A stretch of 64,000 nucleotides of DNA from Atherinomorus stipes (GCA_023101725.1 JALJCO010013447.1:441001-505000); one strand, 5' to 3'; shown: positions 45,551 to 58,754, counted from the stretch's first letter. The notes: a model not told the origin generated them from the letters alone. A program made the numbers and translations.

Positions 45551-48500
45551 ACAGGGGAGGAGGGCGGGTCTGATCTTGGTTGGGGTGGAAAGGTGCAGTT
45601 TGGCCCTGATCTGGGTAGAGGGGAGGAGGGCGGGTCTGATCTTGGTTGGGGTGGAAAGGTGCAGTGTGGCCCTGATCTGGGTAGAGGGGGAGGAGGGGCG
45701 GGTCTGATCTTGGTTGGGGTGGAAAGGTGCAGTTTGGCCCTGATCTGGGTAGAGGGGGAGGGGGGCGGGTCTGATCTTGGTTGGGGTGGAAAGGTGCAGT
45801 TTGGCCCTGATCTGGGTAGAGGGGAGGAGGGCAGGTCTGATCTTGGTTGGGGTGGAAAGGTGCAGTTTGGCCCTGATCTGGGTAAAGGGGAGGAGGGCGG
45901 GTCTGATGTTGTTGGGGTGGAAAGGTGCAGTGTGGCCCTGATCTGGGTAAAGGGGAGGAGGGCGGGTCTGATCTTGGTTGGGGTGGAAAGGTGCAGTTTG
46001 GCCCTGATCTGGGTAGAGGGGAGGAGGGCGGGTCTGATCTTGGTTGGGGTGGAAAGGTGCAGTGTGGCCCTGATCTGGGTAGAGGGGGAGGAGGGCGGGT
46101 CTGATCTTGGTTGGGGTGGAAAGGTGCAGTTTGGCCCTGATCTGGGTAGAGGGGGAGGAGGGCGGGTCTGATCTTGGTTGGGGTGGAAAGGTGCAGTTTG
46201 GCCCTGATCTGGGTAGAGGGGAGGAGGGCAGGTCTGATCTTGGTTGGGGTGGAAAGGTGCAGTTTGGCCCTGATCTGGGTAAAGGGGAGGAGGGCGGGTC
46301 TGATGTTGTTGGGGTGGAAAGGTGCAGTGTGGCCCTGATCTGGGTAAAGGGGAGGAGGGCGGGTCTGATCTTGATTGGGGTGGAAAGGTGCAGTTTGGCC
46401 CTGATCTGGGTAAAGGGGAGGAGGGCGGGTCTGATCTTGGTTGGGGTGGAAAGGTGCAGTGTGGCCCTGATCTGGGTAGAGGGGGAGGAGGGCGGGTCTG
46501 ATCTTGGTTGGGGTGGAAAGGTGCAGTTTGGCCCTGATCTGGGTAGAGGGGGAGGAGGGCGGGTCTGATCTTGGTTGGGGTGGAAAGGTGCAGTTTGGCC
46601 CTGATCTGGGTAGAGGGGAGGAGGGCAGGTCTGATCTTGGTTGGGGTGGAAAGGTGCAGTTTGGCCCTGATCTGGGTAAAGGGGAGGAGGGGCGGGTCTG
46701 ATCTTGGTTGGGGTGGAAAGGTGCAGTGTGGCCCTGATCTGGGTAAAGGGGAGGAGGGCGGGTCTGATCTTGATTGGGGTGGAAAGGTGCAGTTTGGCCC
46801 TGATCTGGGTTAAGGGGAGGAGGGCGGGTCTGATCTTGGTTGGGGTGGAAAGGTGCAGTGTGGCCCTGATCTGGGTAAAGGGGAGGAGGGCGGGTCTGAT
46901 CTTGATTGGGGTGGAAAGGTGCAGTTTGGCCCTGATCTGGGTAGAGGGGAGGAGGGCGGGTCTGATCTTGGTTGGGGTGGAAAGGTGCAGTTTGGCCCTG
47001 ATCTGGGTAAAGGGGAGGAGGGCGGGTCTGATCTTGGTTGGGGTGGAAAGGTGCAGTTTGGCCCTGATCTGGGTAAAGGGGAGGAGGGCGGGTCTGATCT
47101 TGGTTGGGGTGGAAAGGTGCAGTTTGGCCCTGATCTGGGTAGAGGGGAGGAGGGCAGGTCTGATCTTGGTTGGGGTGGAAAGGTGCAGTGTGGCCCTGAT
47201 CTGGGTAGAGGGGGAGGAGGGCAGGTCTGATCTTGGTTGGGGTGGAAAGGTGCAGTGTGGCCCTGATCTGGGTATAGGGGGAGGAGGGCAGGTCTGATCT
47301 TGGTTGGGGTGGAAAGGTGCAGTGTGGCCCTGATCTGGGTAGAGGGGGAGGAGGGCGGGTCTGATCTTGGTTGGGGTGGAAAGGTGCAGTTTGGCCCTGA
47401 TCTGGGTAGAGGGGGAGGAGGGCGGGTCTGATCTTGGTTGGGGTGGAAAGGTGCAGTTTGGCCCTGATCTGGGTAGAGGGGAGGAGGGCAGGTCTGATGT
47501 TGTTGGGGTGGAAAGGTGCAGTGTGGCCCTGATCTGGGTAGAGGGGAGGAGGGCAGGTCTGATCTTGGTTGGGGTGGAAAGGTGCAGTTTGGCCCTGATC
47601 TGGGTAGAGGGGAGGAGGGCAGGTCTGATGTTGTTGGGGTGGAAAGGTGCAGTGTGGCCCTGATCTGGGTAGAGGGGGAGGAGGGCAGGTCTGATCTTGG
47701 TTGGGGTGGAAAGGTGCAGTGTGGCCCTGATCTGGGTAGAGGGGAGAAGGGCAGGTCTGATCTTGGTTGGGGTGGAAAGGTGCAGTGTGGCCCTGATCTG
47801 GGTAGAGGGGAGAAGGGCAGGTCTGGTCTTGGTTGGGGTGGAAAGGTGCAGTGTGGCCCTGATCTGGGTAGAGGGGGAGGAGGGCAGGTCTGATGTTGTT
47901 GGGGTGGAAAGGTGCAGTGTGGCCCTGATCTGGGTAGAGGGGGAGGAGGGCAGGTCTGATCTTGGTTGGGGTGGAAAGGTGCAGTGTGGCCCTGATCTGG
48001 GTAGAGGGGAGAAGGGCAGGTCTGATCTTGGTTGGGGTGGAAAGGTGCAGTGTGGCCCTGATCTGGGTAGAGGGGGAGAAGGGCAGGTCTGATCTTGGTT
48101 GGGGTGGAAAGGTGCAGTGTGGCCCTGATCTGGGTAGAGGGGGAGGAGGGCAGGTCTGATGTTGTTGGGGGTGGAAAGGTGCAGTGTGGCCCTGATCTGG
48201 GTAGAGGGGGGAGGAGGGCAGGTCTGATCTTGGTTGGGGTGGAAAGGTGCAGTGTGGCCCTGATCTGGGTAGAGGGGAGAAGGGCAGGTCTGATCTTGGT
48301 TGGGGTGGAAAGGTGCAGTGTGGCCCTGATCTGGGTAGAGGGGAGAAGGGCAGGTCTGATCTTGGTTGGGGTGGAAAGGTGCAGTGTGGCCCTGATCTGG
48401 GTAGAGGGGGAGGAGGGCAGGTCTGATCTTGGTTGGGGTGGAAAGGTGCAGTGTGGCCCTGATCTGGGTAGAGGGGAGAAGGGCAGGTCTGATCTTGGTT

Positions 48501-49283
48501 GGGGTGGAAAGGTGCAGTGTGGCCCTGATCTGGGTAGAGGGGAGAAGGGCAGGTCTGATCTTGGTTAGGGTGGAAAGGTGCAGTGTGGCCCTGATCTGGG
48601 TAGAGGGGAGAAGGGCAGGTCTGATCTTGGTTGGGGTGGAAAGGTGCAGTTTGGCCCTGATCTGGGTAGAGGGGGAGGAGGGCAGGTCTGATCTTGGTTG
48701 GGGTGGAAAGGTGCAGTTTGGCCCTGATCTGGGTAGAGGGGAGGAGGGCAGGTCTGATGTTGTTGGGGTGGAAAGGTGCAGTGTGGCCCTGATCTGGGTA
48801 GAGGGGGAGGAGGGCAGGTCTGATCTTGGTTGGGGTGGAAAGGTGCAGTTTGGCCCTGATCTGGGTAGAGGGGGAGGAGGGCAGGTCTGATCTTGGTTGG
48901 GGTGGAAAGGTGCAGTTTGGCCCTGATCTGGGTAGAGGGGAGGAGGGCAGGTCTGATGTTGTTGGGGTGGAAAGGTGCAGTTTGGCCCTGATCTGGGTAG
49001 AGGGGGGAGGAGGGCAGGTCTGATCTTGGTTGGGGTGGAAAGGTGCAGTTTGGCCCTGATCTGGGTAGAGGGGGAGGAGGGCAGGTCTGATGTTGTTGGG
49101 GTGGAAAGGTGCAGTGTGGCCCTGATCTGGGTAGAGGGGGAGGAGGGCGGGTCTGATCTTGGTTGGGGTGGAAAGGTGCAGTGTGGCCCTGATCTGGGTA
49201 GAGGGGGAGGAGGGCAGGTCTGATCTTGGTTGGGGTGGAAAGGTGCAGTGTGGCCCTGATCTTGGTAGAGGGGAGGAGGGTTA
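45551..49283. repeat. 66-bp G-rich minisatellite, about 56 units, inside the Harbinger element
   Basis: The unit contains TCTTGGTTGGGGTGGAAAGG, TGCAGTTTGGCCCTGATC and GGGTAGAGGGGAGGAGGGC. Many left-hand units end GGGCGGG, while most units right of about 47150 end GGGCAGG; TTTGG/TGTGG and GAGGAG/GAGAAG variants also cluster. In units with GGGCGGG four runs of three or more G lie within 22 bases, which meets the usual G-quadruplex pattern. Units of 65-68 bp shift frames. Confidence 0.97.
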
Positions 49284-50828
49284 GTGTGTTCAAACCAATG
49301 AGGGTGGGCTTAATCTGGGATTGACCATGGGACAGGAGGTCGTCGCTTGCTTGCGAGGATCTGGGTGAACATGGACATCGCAACTCATGTGCATGCTGGC
49401 CAGCCTGCAGCTCCAGCTGAAGCTCTATGTCATCCATCTGGGTGAGAATACTGCTAATCTTCTGAGCAACCAGCTCCACGGTAGACTCAGTTTTGTTTTT
49501 CCACTTTCTCCGTATGGTAGATTGACCTGTACAAAAACACATTTTCTTAAATTGAAAGTAGGCCAGGCTGATATGAGAGCAACTACAGTTCTCAATAGGA
49601 TGCTTTTAAATATTCTTGAAAACTTTACACATGACTGCTAACAATGAAAACCTACCAGTTCCACCCTCCTTTGGGCGTGTGCTAGTTGCTTCTTTGGTGT
49701 CCACGCTGGGTGAGGTAGTTTCACTAATGGATGAGTCACTGATGTCTGGTGCATCCGGAGAAACAGCTGGAGTGGGATCATCTGGATAAAAACAAACCCA
49801 GGTTCACGTCTAGAAATGTTTCCTTTAAAATTTTGAGATGACATTACTAGCCAATAACCATTTCAATAACATTCAATATTTTTTCAATTTATTGAGCTCC
49901 AAGCTCCTTTACAGCAATGCCCTGACTAAAATAAGTTGAGTAACATGGTATTAAAAACACAGAACCAGAGCTTTTAAATCATATGACAGTGTTTCCTTAA
50001 GTCCATCCAATGGTTATTATAGGATAACTGTTGTCATTGTCAGGCCGACAATAAAATCTACCTTCCCTGACTTAACTTGTGGATTCTTTGGATTTTTTCA
50101 TTTAACTTTCCCCTTTAAATGACACATATCATCCGCCTGACCGTGGCTTTCCTGCTCACCCTTTACTCACTCTGGATGAGAAGGAAAGGAAAGAAGCTAC
50201 AAAATAAGACAAGAAAGGAAATTTTCAGCGCTTTCATTTTCGGCCAGAGAAAGTGACGCCAGCTATTTTAAGCTGCTTAATAACCATTTAATGTATTTAG
50301 GAAAACAAAAGGCACACAGCCATATTACGATTAGAAAAAATCTGAATGTGTACACATCATTTTAAGGTAAACAAATGTGCACAATAGCAGCAACATGCTG
50401 TGGAACGACGTAGCAACCAGATCCTTACCTGTAACAGGGGGCTCATTCACATCCCCCGACTCCTCGCGTGAACTATCCAAAACATTTCTTGGGTTGACGC
50501 TCGGCTTGTTGCCCAAGATGTTCTCCATTTGCTGATGAAATGGAAAGGATACTCGGCCACTGCTACTGCGGTTATTCTGGTCTTTCACCTCTTTGTACTT
50601 GGTCTTTAGCGCCTTGATATTTCTTTGGCACTGGAGCCACGTGCGCGTATAACCCCTCTCCGCCATCCCGTTTGAAATGTCCTGGAGCACGGCTTTATTT
50701 CTGTAAGTCCCTTTTATTGTGTTTTGAATTTCCTCCTCTTCTCAGAGACCGAGAAGGCATGTCACCTCTTCAAACGGCCACTGTGTCGCGCTGTCCTCCT
50801 CATGTCTCGTTCTCTGTCCAGCCTCCAT
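49284..50828 (-). pseudogene. Harbinger ORF2, Myb/SANT-like DNA-binding protein, three exons, one stop
   Basis: Harbinger elements encode a second, Myb-like protein that helps the transposase bind the termini and enter the nucleus. Exon 1 (50828-50429) starts MEAGQRTRHEEDSATQWPFE and, after TGA at 50744-50742 (where the family has Trp), continues EEIQNTIKGTYRNKAVLQDI and AERGYTRTWLQCQRNIKALK, the three-helix SANT-like domain. Exon 2 (49781-49656) is acidic and Ser/Thr-rich. Exon 3 (from 49526) reads GQSTIRRKWKNKTESTVELV and a coiled-coil-like ILTQMDDIELQLELQAGQ, then runs without a stop into the 66-bp array. Splice borders are GTAAGG, GTAGGT and CAG sites, and phases agree. Apart from the one stop and the lost C-terminal end it is well preserved. 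Confidence 0.8.
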
Positions 50829-51129
50829 CCTCGCATTGAACTACTGCTCACATCTTAGTAGTGCGCCAAGATTAAGCTAAGCATTGCAGATTTGATGACG
50901 TGTGGAACACAACGTGTAAGAAGATGCGATCCGCCTGCTTTCACGGCGGTCGCATTGTCACATATCTAATATCCGATTTATTTCCACATATGAATGAGGC
51001 CTGTATCTGATCTCAACAGATCTGAATGCATGTGTATTTTTCCTATTTACATTGTCAAAAAGCAAATCTGATCTGAGTCACATAAGAGCAAAAAATCGGA
51101 ACTGGGTCACATTTCACTGACAGTGTCAA

Positions 51130-51482
51130 CGAGGCCATAGAAACCGTCTGTCTGAGCATGTATGTTGGACATGTAAAATTAAATCATGCATCAATGGAAT
51201 GAAAGAAATGGGGGAAAACCAAAAATAGTAAACAAGAACATAAGAACACATGGGGACTCTAGGATCCAGGATCCAGTCCTGGATCAGGATCCTGGAGGAC
51301 CAGGTCTGTTTTTCTCCGTAAACCTGAGCGGATGATCTGATTTCTCCTCCCTGGCACCGCATGAAAAATCCTGCATGACTAATTTAGATGTAAAAATATC
51401 CTGAAACTGGACTTGCAGGTGAACTCTGCAGTAAAGTCCTGTTTCTTTCAGTTGAGGCGGCCGTCTAAAATCAAGCCCCTCC
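51130..51482. other. Unassigned unique DNA
   Basis: No coding frame recognised. It holds a GGATCC-rich imperfect inverted repeat (CCAGGATCCAG ... GGATCCTGG) near 51260-51300. Confidence 0.6.
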
Positions 51483-52062
51483 CGTCTAAATGCCACCTAG
51501 AGACAGTAATTCACACTTTTATTACGTCCCGTCTGGATTATTGTAACTCTCGTAACTGGGATTAACCAGGCTTCCCTCTCACGCTTACAGCTGGTACAAA
51601 ATGCTGCTGCACGATTTTTAACTGGTACATGGAAAAGAGAGCACATAAGTCCAGTTTCAGCGTCCCTCCTCTGGCTTCCCGTTCATCTTCAGATCCATTT
51701 TAAAATTCTTTTGTTTGTTTTTAAATCTCTAAATGGTCTTGCCCCTATTTATCTACCTGAGCTGAACTTGCTTAAAAACACACTTTTATTTTTTGGCTTT
51801 CAATCAAGTGTGAGTTGTCATCTGTTTTAATCTCTTCTATGTGTCTATTTATAGGTATGTATGTGTATATATATGTATATGTATATATATATATGTATAT
51901 GTATGTTTTTACAATACTGAATTTCCCTTCTGGGATGAATAAAGTATTTTTCATTCATTTCATTTCATTTCATTTTCATTTCATTTCATGTGTGTATATA
52001 TGTGTATATATATATATATATATGAATATGTGTGTATGTGTGTGTGTTTATATATTTATATA

Positions 52063-52254
52063 CACCACTCACAAAAAGTTAGGGATATTCAACTTTCGCT
52101 TATAATTTCAGGAAAATAGTGTTCATATTTAACCGTTGAACAATGTACATGTGCATCTAAAAGTCTAGAGAAAGTCTAATTCAGTCGCAGTGAATTTTAC
52201 GTTCATTCTGACATCGTACAAAAAAAAACAAATATCCCTAACTTTTTGTGAGTA

Positions 52255-52257
<3 letters not shown>
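52063..52257. mobile_element. Tc1/mariner-like MITE, 195 bp
   Basis: Terminal inverted repeats of about 26 bp share ACTCACAAAAAGTTAGGGAT at the left and the inverse at the right, and both ends are flanked by TA, the target duplication of the superfamily. The 140-bp core has no coding sequence. Confidence 0.85.
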
Positions 52258-52308
<51 letters not shown>

Positions 52309-52309
52309 G
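52258..52309. repeat. (TA)n microsatellite
   Basis: A nearly pure TA run beginning at the right TA flank of the MITE. Further TA/TG runs lie at 51857-51905 and 51992-52060. Confidence 0.97.
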
Positions 52310-52425
52310 TTAAGCTCTTTTTGTACTTGTATTGCTTTGTGTTGTATTTTATGCATGCATTGTACAACACTTTGGTCAACTGCTATGTTGTTTTTAAAGT
52401 GCTTTAGAAATAAATATGGTGTGGT

Positions 52426-52756
52426 AGAGGATTTAGATGAACCCTCCATGATGTGGTGTTAACTGGAGGAAATCCTCTGTAAACACTCTTCAGCTTTGGT
52501 TAAATAGCGTGTTGGAGTTAATCTGTAATCTGGAGCTGTCAGACACGGCGGCGGCAGCAGAGCAGTGGTCACATACTTGTTGGAGTTAATCTGTAATCTG
52601 TGTTTCCAACGTCCTGAACTCAGAGATTACAGATCTACAGTAGCATCTGCCTCCAACACCAGCTGCACTCATGGAAATGTCTGTAGCTGAAATGTCAGAC
52701 TGGACACAAACTTGCGTGAGACACATGTAGACGTGTAGAGAGACTGCATGTTTCCA
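52426..52756. other. Unassigned unique DNA
   Basis: Contains the word TTGGAGTTAATCTGTAATCT twice (about 52513 and 52580). No gene is seen. Confidence 0.6.
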
Positions 52757-54312
52757 GGGTTAACCTATGGAGTTTACAGGGTCAACACATACGGGGTTTA
52801 CAGGGTTAACACATACGGGGCTTTCAGGGTTAGCACGTACGGGGTTTACAGGGTCAACACATACTGGGTTTACAGGGTCAACACATCCTGGGTTTACAGG
52901 GTCAACACATACGGGGTTTACAGGGTCAACACGTACGGGGCTTTCAGGGTTAGCACGTACGGGGTTTACAGGGTCAACACGTACGGGGCTTTCAGGGTTA
53001 GCACGTACTGGGTTTACAGGGTCAACACGTACGGGGCTTTCAGGGTTAGCACGTACGGGGTTTACAGGGTCAACACATACGGGGTTTACAGGGTTAACAC
53101 GTACGGGGCTTTCAGGGTTAGCACGTACTGGGTTTACAGGGTCAACACGTACGGGGTTTACAGGGTAACACGTATGGGGCTTTCAGGGTTAGCACGTACG
53201 GGGTTTACAGGGTCAACACATACTGGGTTTACAGGGTCAACACATACTGGGTTTACAGGGTCAACACATACGGGGTTTACAGGGTCAACACGTATGGGGC
53301 TTTCAGGGTTAGCACGTACTGGGTTTACAGGGTCAACACATACTGGGTTTACAGGGTCAACACGTACGGGGCTTTCAGGGTTAGCACGTACTGGGTTTAC
53401 AGGGTCAACACATACTGGGTTTACAAGGTCAACACGTACGGGGCTTTCAGGGTTAGCACGTACGGGGTTTACAGGGTCAACACATACTGGGTTTACAGGG
53501 TCAACACATACTGGGTTTACAGGGTCAACACGTACGGGGCTTTCAGGGTTAGCACGTACGGGGTTTACAGGGTCAACACATACTGGGTTTACAGGGTCAA
53601 CACATACTGGGTTTACAGGGTCAACACATACGGGGTTTACAGGGTCAACACGTACGGGGCTTTCAGGGTTAACACGTACAGGGTAAATATGTTAACACAT
53701 AAAGGGTTTACGGGGTTTACAGGGTTAACACATCAGGGTTTACGGGGTTAACATGTCCGGGGTTTACGAGGTTAGCACATATGGGGTTCACTGGGTTAAC
53801 ACGTAAACCCCATACGTGCAAACCCCGTATGGAGTTAACACGTACGGGGTTTACAGGGTTAGCACGTACTGGGTTTTAAGGGTCAACACGTACGGGGTTT
53901 ACAGGGTTAACACGTACAGGGTAAATATGTTAACACGTAAAGGGTTTACGGGGTTTACAGGGTTAGCACGTACTGGGTTTACAGAGTCATCACGTACTGG
54001 GTTTACAGGGTTAACACGTCTGGGGTTTAGGGGGTTACCACGTCTGGGGTTTATGGGATCAACATGTCCAGTGTTTACAGGGTCAACACGTCCAGGGTTT
54101 ACATGGTTAACACGTCCAGGGTTTACAAGGTAAACACGTCTAGGGTTTAGGGGTTTACATGACCAGGGTTTACGGGATGTACACGTATGGAGTTTATGGG
54201 GTTAACATGTCCAGGGTTTAACGGTTACACTTCTGGGGTTTTTTGGAACAACATGCCCAGGGTTTACAGGGTTAACACGTCGGGTGTTTAGGGGGTTTAC
54301 ACGTGTAGGGTT
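52757..54312. repeat. 24-bp minisatellite, about 62 units
   Basis: The unit is TACGGGGTTTACAGGGTCAA then CACA/CACG, with a second unit type TACGGGGCTTTCAGGGTTAG. Two- and three-unit patterns alternate up to about 53680, after which units drift (AGGGTAAATATG, ACGTCTGGGG, ACGTCCAGGG). Twenty-four bases is eight codons (YGVYRVNT), which explains the open frames. Confidence 0.95.
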
Positions 54313-55347
54313 TGTTATGTCTGTTTTTATGGGAGACAACGCTGCATCACATGTCTGTTGCTATGGGAGACATAGCTGCATCACATGTCTGTTGCTATGG
54401 GAGACACAGCTGCATCACATGTCTGTTGTTATGGAGACACAGCTGCACCACCTGTCTGTTGTTATGGAGACACAGCTGGATCACCTGTCTGTTGTTATGG
54501 AGACACAGCTGCATCACCTGTCTGTTGCTATGGGAGACACAGCTGCATCACCTGTCTGTTGTTATGGGAGACACAGCTGCATCACCTGTCTGTTGTTATG
54601 GAGACACAGCTGCATCACCTGTCTGTTGCTATGGGAGACACAGCTGCATCACCTGTCTGTTGTTATGGAGACACAGCTGCATCACCTGTCTGTTGTTATG
54701 GGAGACACAGCTGCATCACCTGTCTGTTGTTATGGAGACACAGCTGCATCACCTGTCTGTTGCTATGGGAGACACAGCTGCATCACCTGTCTGTTGTTAT
54801 GGAGACACAGCTGCATCACCTGTCTGTTGCTATGGGAGACACAGCTGCATCACCTGTCTGTTTTTATGGAGACACAGCTGCATCACCTGTCTGTTGTTAT
54901 GGAGACACAGCTGCATCACCTGTCTGTTGTTATGGAGACACAGCTGCATCACCTGTCTGTCGCTATGGGAGACACAGCTGCATCACCTGTCTGTTGTTAT
55001 GGGAGACACAGCTGCATCACCTGTCTGTTGCTATGGGAGACACAGCTGCATCACCTGTCTGTTGTTATGGAGACACAGCTGCATCACCTGTCTGTTGTTA
55101 TGGAGACACAGCTGCATCACCTGTCTGTTGCTATGGGAGACACAGCTGCATCACCTGTCTGTTGTTATGGAGACACAGCTGCATCACCTGTCTGTTGTTA
55201 TGGAGACACAGCTGCATCACCTGTCTGTTGTTATGGAGACACAGCTGCATCACCTGTCTGTTGCTATGGGAGACACAGCTGCATCACCTGTCTGTTGTTA
55301 TGGAGACACAGCTGCATCACCTGTCTGTTGCTATGGGAGACAACTGT
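54313..55347. repeat. 33/34-bp minisatellite, about 31 units
   Basis: The unit contains CTGTTGTTATGGAGACACAG then CTGCATCACCTGT. Units with TATGGAGAC are 33 bp and units with TATGGGAGAC are 34 bp; GCTATGGGAGAC goes mostly with the 34-bp form. The first three units have ACATGT in place of ACCTGT. Confidence 0.96.
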
Positions 55348-58090
55348 GATTCAGTTCATGTCAGTATAGTTTATTGTCCCACATGGGGAAATGTGTCTTA
55401 GATCAAGATTTCCTTGACAGCCACAATGACAACAGATAAGTACTAGGTACATACATGTCAGTATTACAAAGATATGCACTAGGTACATACATGTCAGAAT
55501 TACACAGATATGTACTAGGTACATACATGTCAGTATTACACAGATATGTAACAGATACATACATGTCAGTTTTACACAGATATGTAGTAGTTACATACAT
55601 GTCAGTATTTAACAGATATGTACTAGGTACATACATGTCAGTATTACACAGATATGCACTAGGTACATACATGTCAGTATTACACAGATATGCACTAGAT
55701 ACATACATGTCAGTATTACACAGATATGTACTAGGTACATACATGTCAGTATTAAACAGATATGTACTGGATACATACATGTCAGTATTACACAGATATG
55801 TACTAGATACATACATGTCAGTATTACACAGATATGTACTAGGTACATTAATGTCTGTATTACACAGAAATGTACTAGATACATACATGTCAGTATTAAA
55901 CAGATATGTACTAGATACATACATGTCAGTATTACACAGACATGTACTAGGTACATACATGTCAGTATTAAACAGATATGTACTGGATACATACATGTCA
56001 GTATTACACAGAAATGTACTAGATACATACATGTCAGTATTAAACAGATATGTACTGGATACATACATGTCAGTATTACACAGATATGTACTAGGTACAT
56101 ACATGTCAGTATTAAACAGATATGTACTAGATACATACATGTCAGTATTACACAGATATGCACTAGGTACATACATGTCGGAATTACACAGATATGTACT
56201 AGGTATATACATGTCAGTATTACACAGATATGTACTAGATACATACATGTCAGTATTACACAGATATGTACTAGGTACATACATGTCAGAATAACACAGA
56301 TATGTACTAGGTATATACATGTCAGTATTACACATTTATGTACTAGATACATACATGTCAGTATTACACAGATATGTACTAGGTACATTAATGTCAGTAT
56401 TACACAGAAATGTATTAGATACATACATGTCAGTATTACACAGATATGCACTAGGTACATACATGTCAGAATTACACAAATATGTACTAGGTATATACAT
56501 GTCAGTATTACACAGATATGTACTAGATACATACATGTCAGTATTACACAGATATGTACTAGGTACATTAATGTCAGTATTACACAGAAATGTACTAGAT
56601 ACATACATGTCAGTATTAAACAGATATGTACTAGATACATACATGTCAGTATTACACAAATATGTACTAGATACATACATGTCAGTATTACACAGAAATG
56701 TACTAGATACATACATGTCAGTATTAAACAGATATGTACTAGACACATACATGTCAGTATTAAACAGATATGTACTAGGTACATACATGTCAGTATTACA
56801 CAGATATGTAATAGATACATACATGTCAGTATTAAACAGATATGTACTAGATACATACATATCAGTATTACACAGATATGTACTAGGTACATACATGTCA
56901 GTATTAAACAGATATGTACTAGATACATACATGTCAGTGTTACACAGATATGTACTAGGTACATACATGTCAGTATTACACAGAAAAGTACTAGATACAT
57001 GTCAGTATTACACAGATATGTACTAGGTACATACATGTCAGTATTACACAGATATGCACTAGATACATGTCAGTATTACACAGATATGTAATAGATACAT
57101 ACATGTCAGTATTAAACAGATATGTACTAGATACATACATGTCAGTATTACACAGATATGTACTAGATACATACATGTCAGTATTACACAGAAATGTACT
57201 AGATACATACATGTCAGTATTAAACAGATATGTACTAGATACATACATGTCAGTATTACACAGATATGCACTAGATACATGTCAGTATTACACAGATATG
57301 TACTAGATACATACATGTCAGTATTAAACAGATATGTACTAGATACATACATGTCAGTATTACACAGATATGTAATAGACACATACATGTCAGTATTAAA
57401 CAGATATGTACTAGACACATACATGTCAGTATTACACAGATATGTACTAGGTACATACATGTCAGTATTACACAGATATGTACTAGATACATACATGTCA
57501 GTATTAAACAGATATGTACTAGATACATACATGTCAGTATTAAACAGATATGTAATAGATACATGCATGTCAGTATTACACAGATATGTACTAGGTACAT
57601 ACATGTCAGTATTACACAGATAAGTACTAGATACATGTCAGTATTACACAGATATGTACTAGGTACATACATGTCAGTATTACACAGATATGCACTAGAT
57701 ACGTGTCAGTATTACACAGATATGTAATAGGTACATACATGTCAGTATTAAACAGATATGTACTAGGTACATACATGTCAGTATTACACAGATATGTACT
57801 AGACACATACATGTCAGTATTAAACAGATATGTACTAGACACATACATGTCAGTATTACACAGATATGTACTAGACACATACATGTCAGTATTAAACAGA
57901 TATGTACTAGACACATACATGTCAGTATTAAACATATGTACTAGACACATACATGTCAGTATTACACAGATATGTACTAGGTACATACATGTCAGTATTA
58001 AACAGATATGTACTAGGTACATACATGTCAGTATTACACAGATAAGTACTAGATACATACATGTCAGTATTACACAGATATGTACTAGGT

Positions 58091-58155
58091 ACATACATGT
58101 CAGTATTTCACAGATATGTACTAGATACATATCTGTGAAATACTGACATGTATGT
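58091..58155. repeat. Perfect hairpin, 30-bp arms, 5-base loop (copy 1)
   Basis: Arm 58091-58120 is the exact reverse complement of 58126-58155 around the loop CTAGA. It is a repeat unit followed directly by its own inverted copy; the arm carries the rare variant GTATTTCAC. Confidence 0.97.
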
Positions 58156-58754
58156 ACTAGGTACATACATGTCAGTATTACACAGATAAGTACTAGATAT
58201 ATGTCAGTATTACACAGATATGTAATAGATACATACATGTCAGTATTACACAGATAAGTACTAGATACATGTCAGTATTACACAGATATGTACTAGGTAC
58301 ATACATGTCAGTATTACACAGATATGCACTAGATACATACATGTCAGTATTAAACAGATATGTACTAGGTACATACATGTCAGTATTACACAGATATGTA
58401 ATAGATACATACATGTCAGTATTAAACAGATATGTACTAGATACATACATATCAGTATTACACAGATATGTACTAGACACATACATGTCAGTATTAAACA
58501 GATATGTACTAGACACATACATGTCAGTATTACACAGATATGTAATAGACACATACATGTCAGTATTAAACGGATATGTACTAGACACATACATGTCAGT
58601 ATTACACAGATAAGTACTAGATACATGTCAGTATTACACAGATATGCACTAGATACATACATGTCAGTATTAAACAGATATGTACTAGACACATACATGT
58701 CAGTATTACACAGATAAGTACTAGATACATGTCAGTATTAAACAGATATGTACT

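Larger units (their letters stand above)
44101..51125. mobile_element. Decayed PIF/Harbinger transposon with a minisatellite inside
   Basis: The ends are CACTGTCAG (44101-44109) and CTGACAGTG (51117-51125), perfect inverted repeats; CAGATCNGATTTGC follows on each inner side in inverse orientation. Flanking bases are TTA on the left and TCA on the right, an imperfect match to the TWA-type 3-bp target duplication usual for Harbinger. Inside are a transposase fragment on the plus strand at the left and a Myb/SANT-like second ORF on the minus strand at the right, the standard two-gene convergent layout of animal Harbinger elements. The middle is replaced by a hAT fragment and a 3.7-kb G-rich array. 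Segments 44923-45382 and 49830-50400 are AT-rich transposon DNA without features. Confidence 0.75.
51483..52425 (+). mobile_element. L2/Rex-type LINE 3' fragment, split by later insertions
   Basis: The plus strand reads TSRLDYCNS near 51530, then LQLVQNAAARFLTG, HISPVSASLLWLPVHLQIHF and LNGLAPIYLPEL to about 51770 with one frame change, the end of the reverse-transcriptase C-terminal region of fish L2-like LINEs. A deletion follows, then LKTHFYFLAFNQ. The 3' tail (CACTTTGGTCAACTGC ... AAAGTGCTTTAGAAATAAAT) appears at 52365-52415. Between lie a GAATAAAG(T)-type tail with (CATTT)n at 51915-51985, TA microsatellites and a Tc1/mariner-like MITE. Confidence 0.7.
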
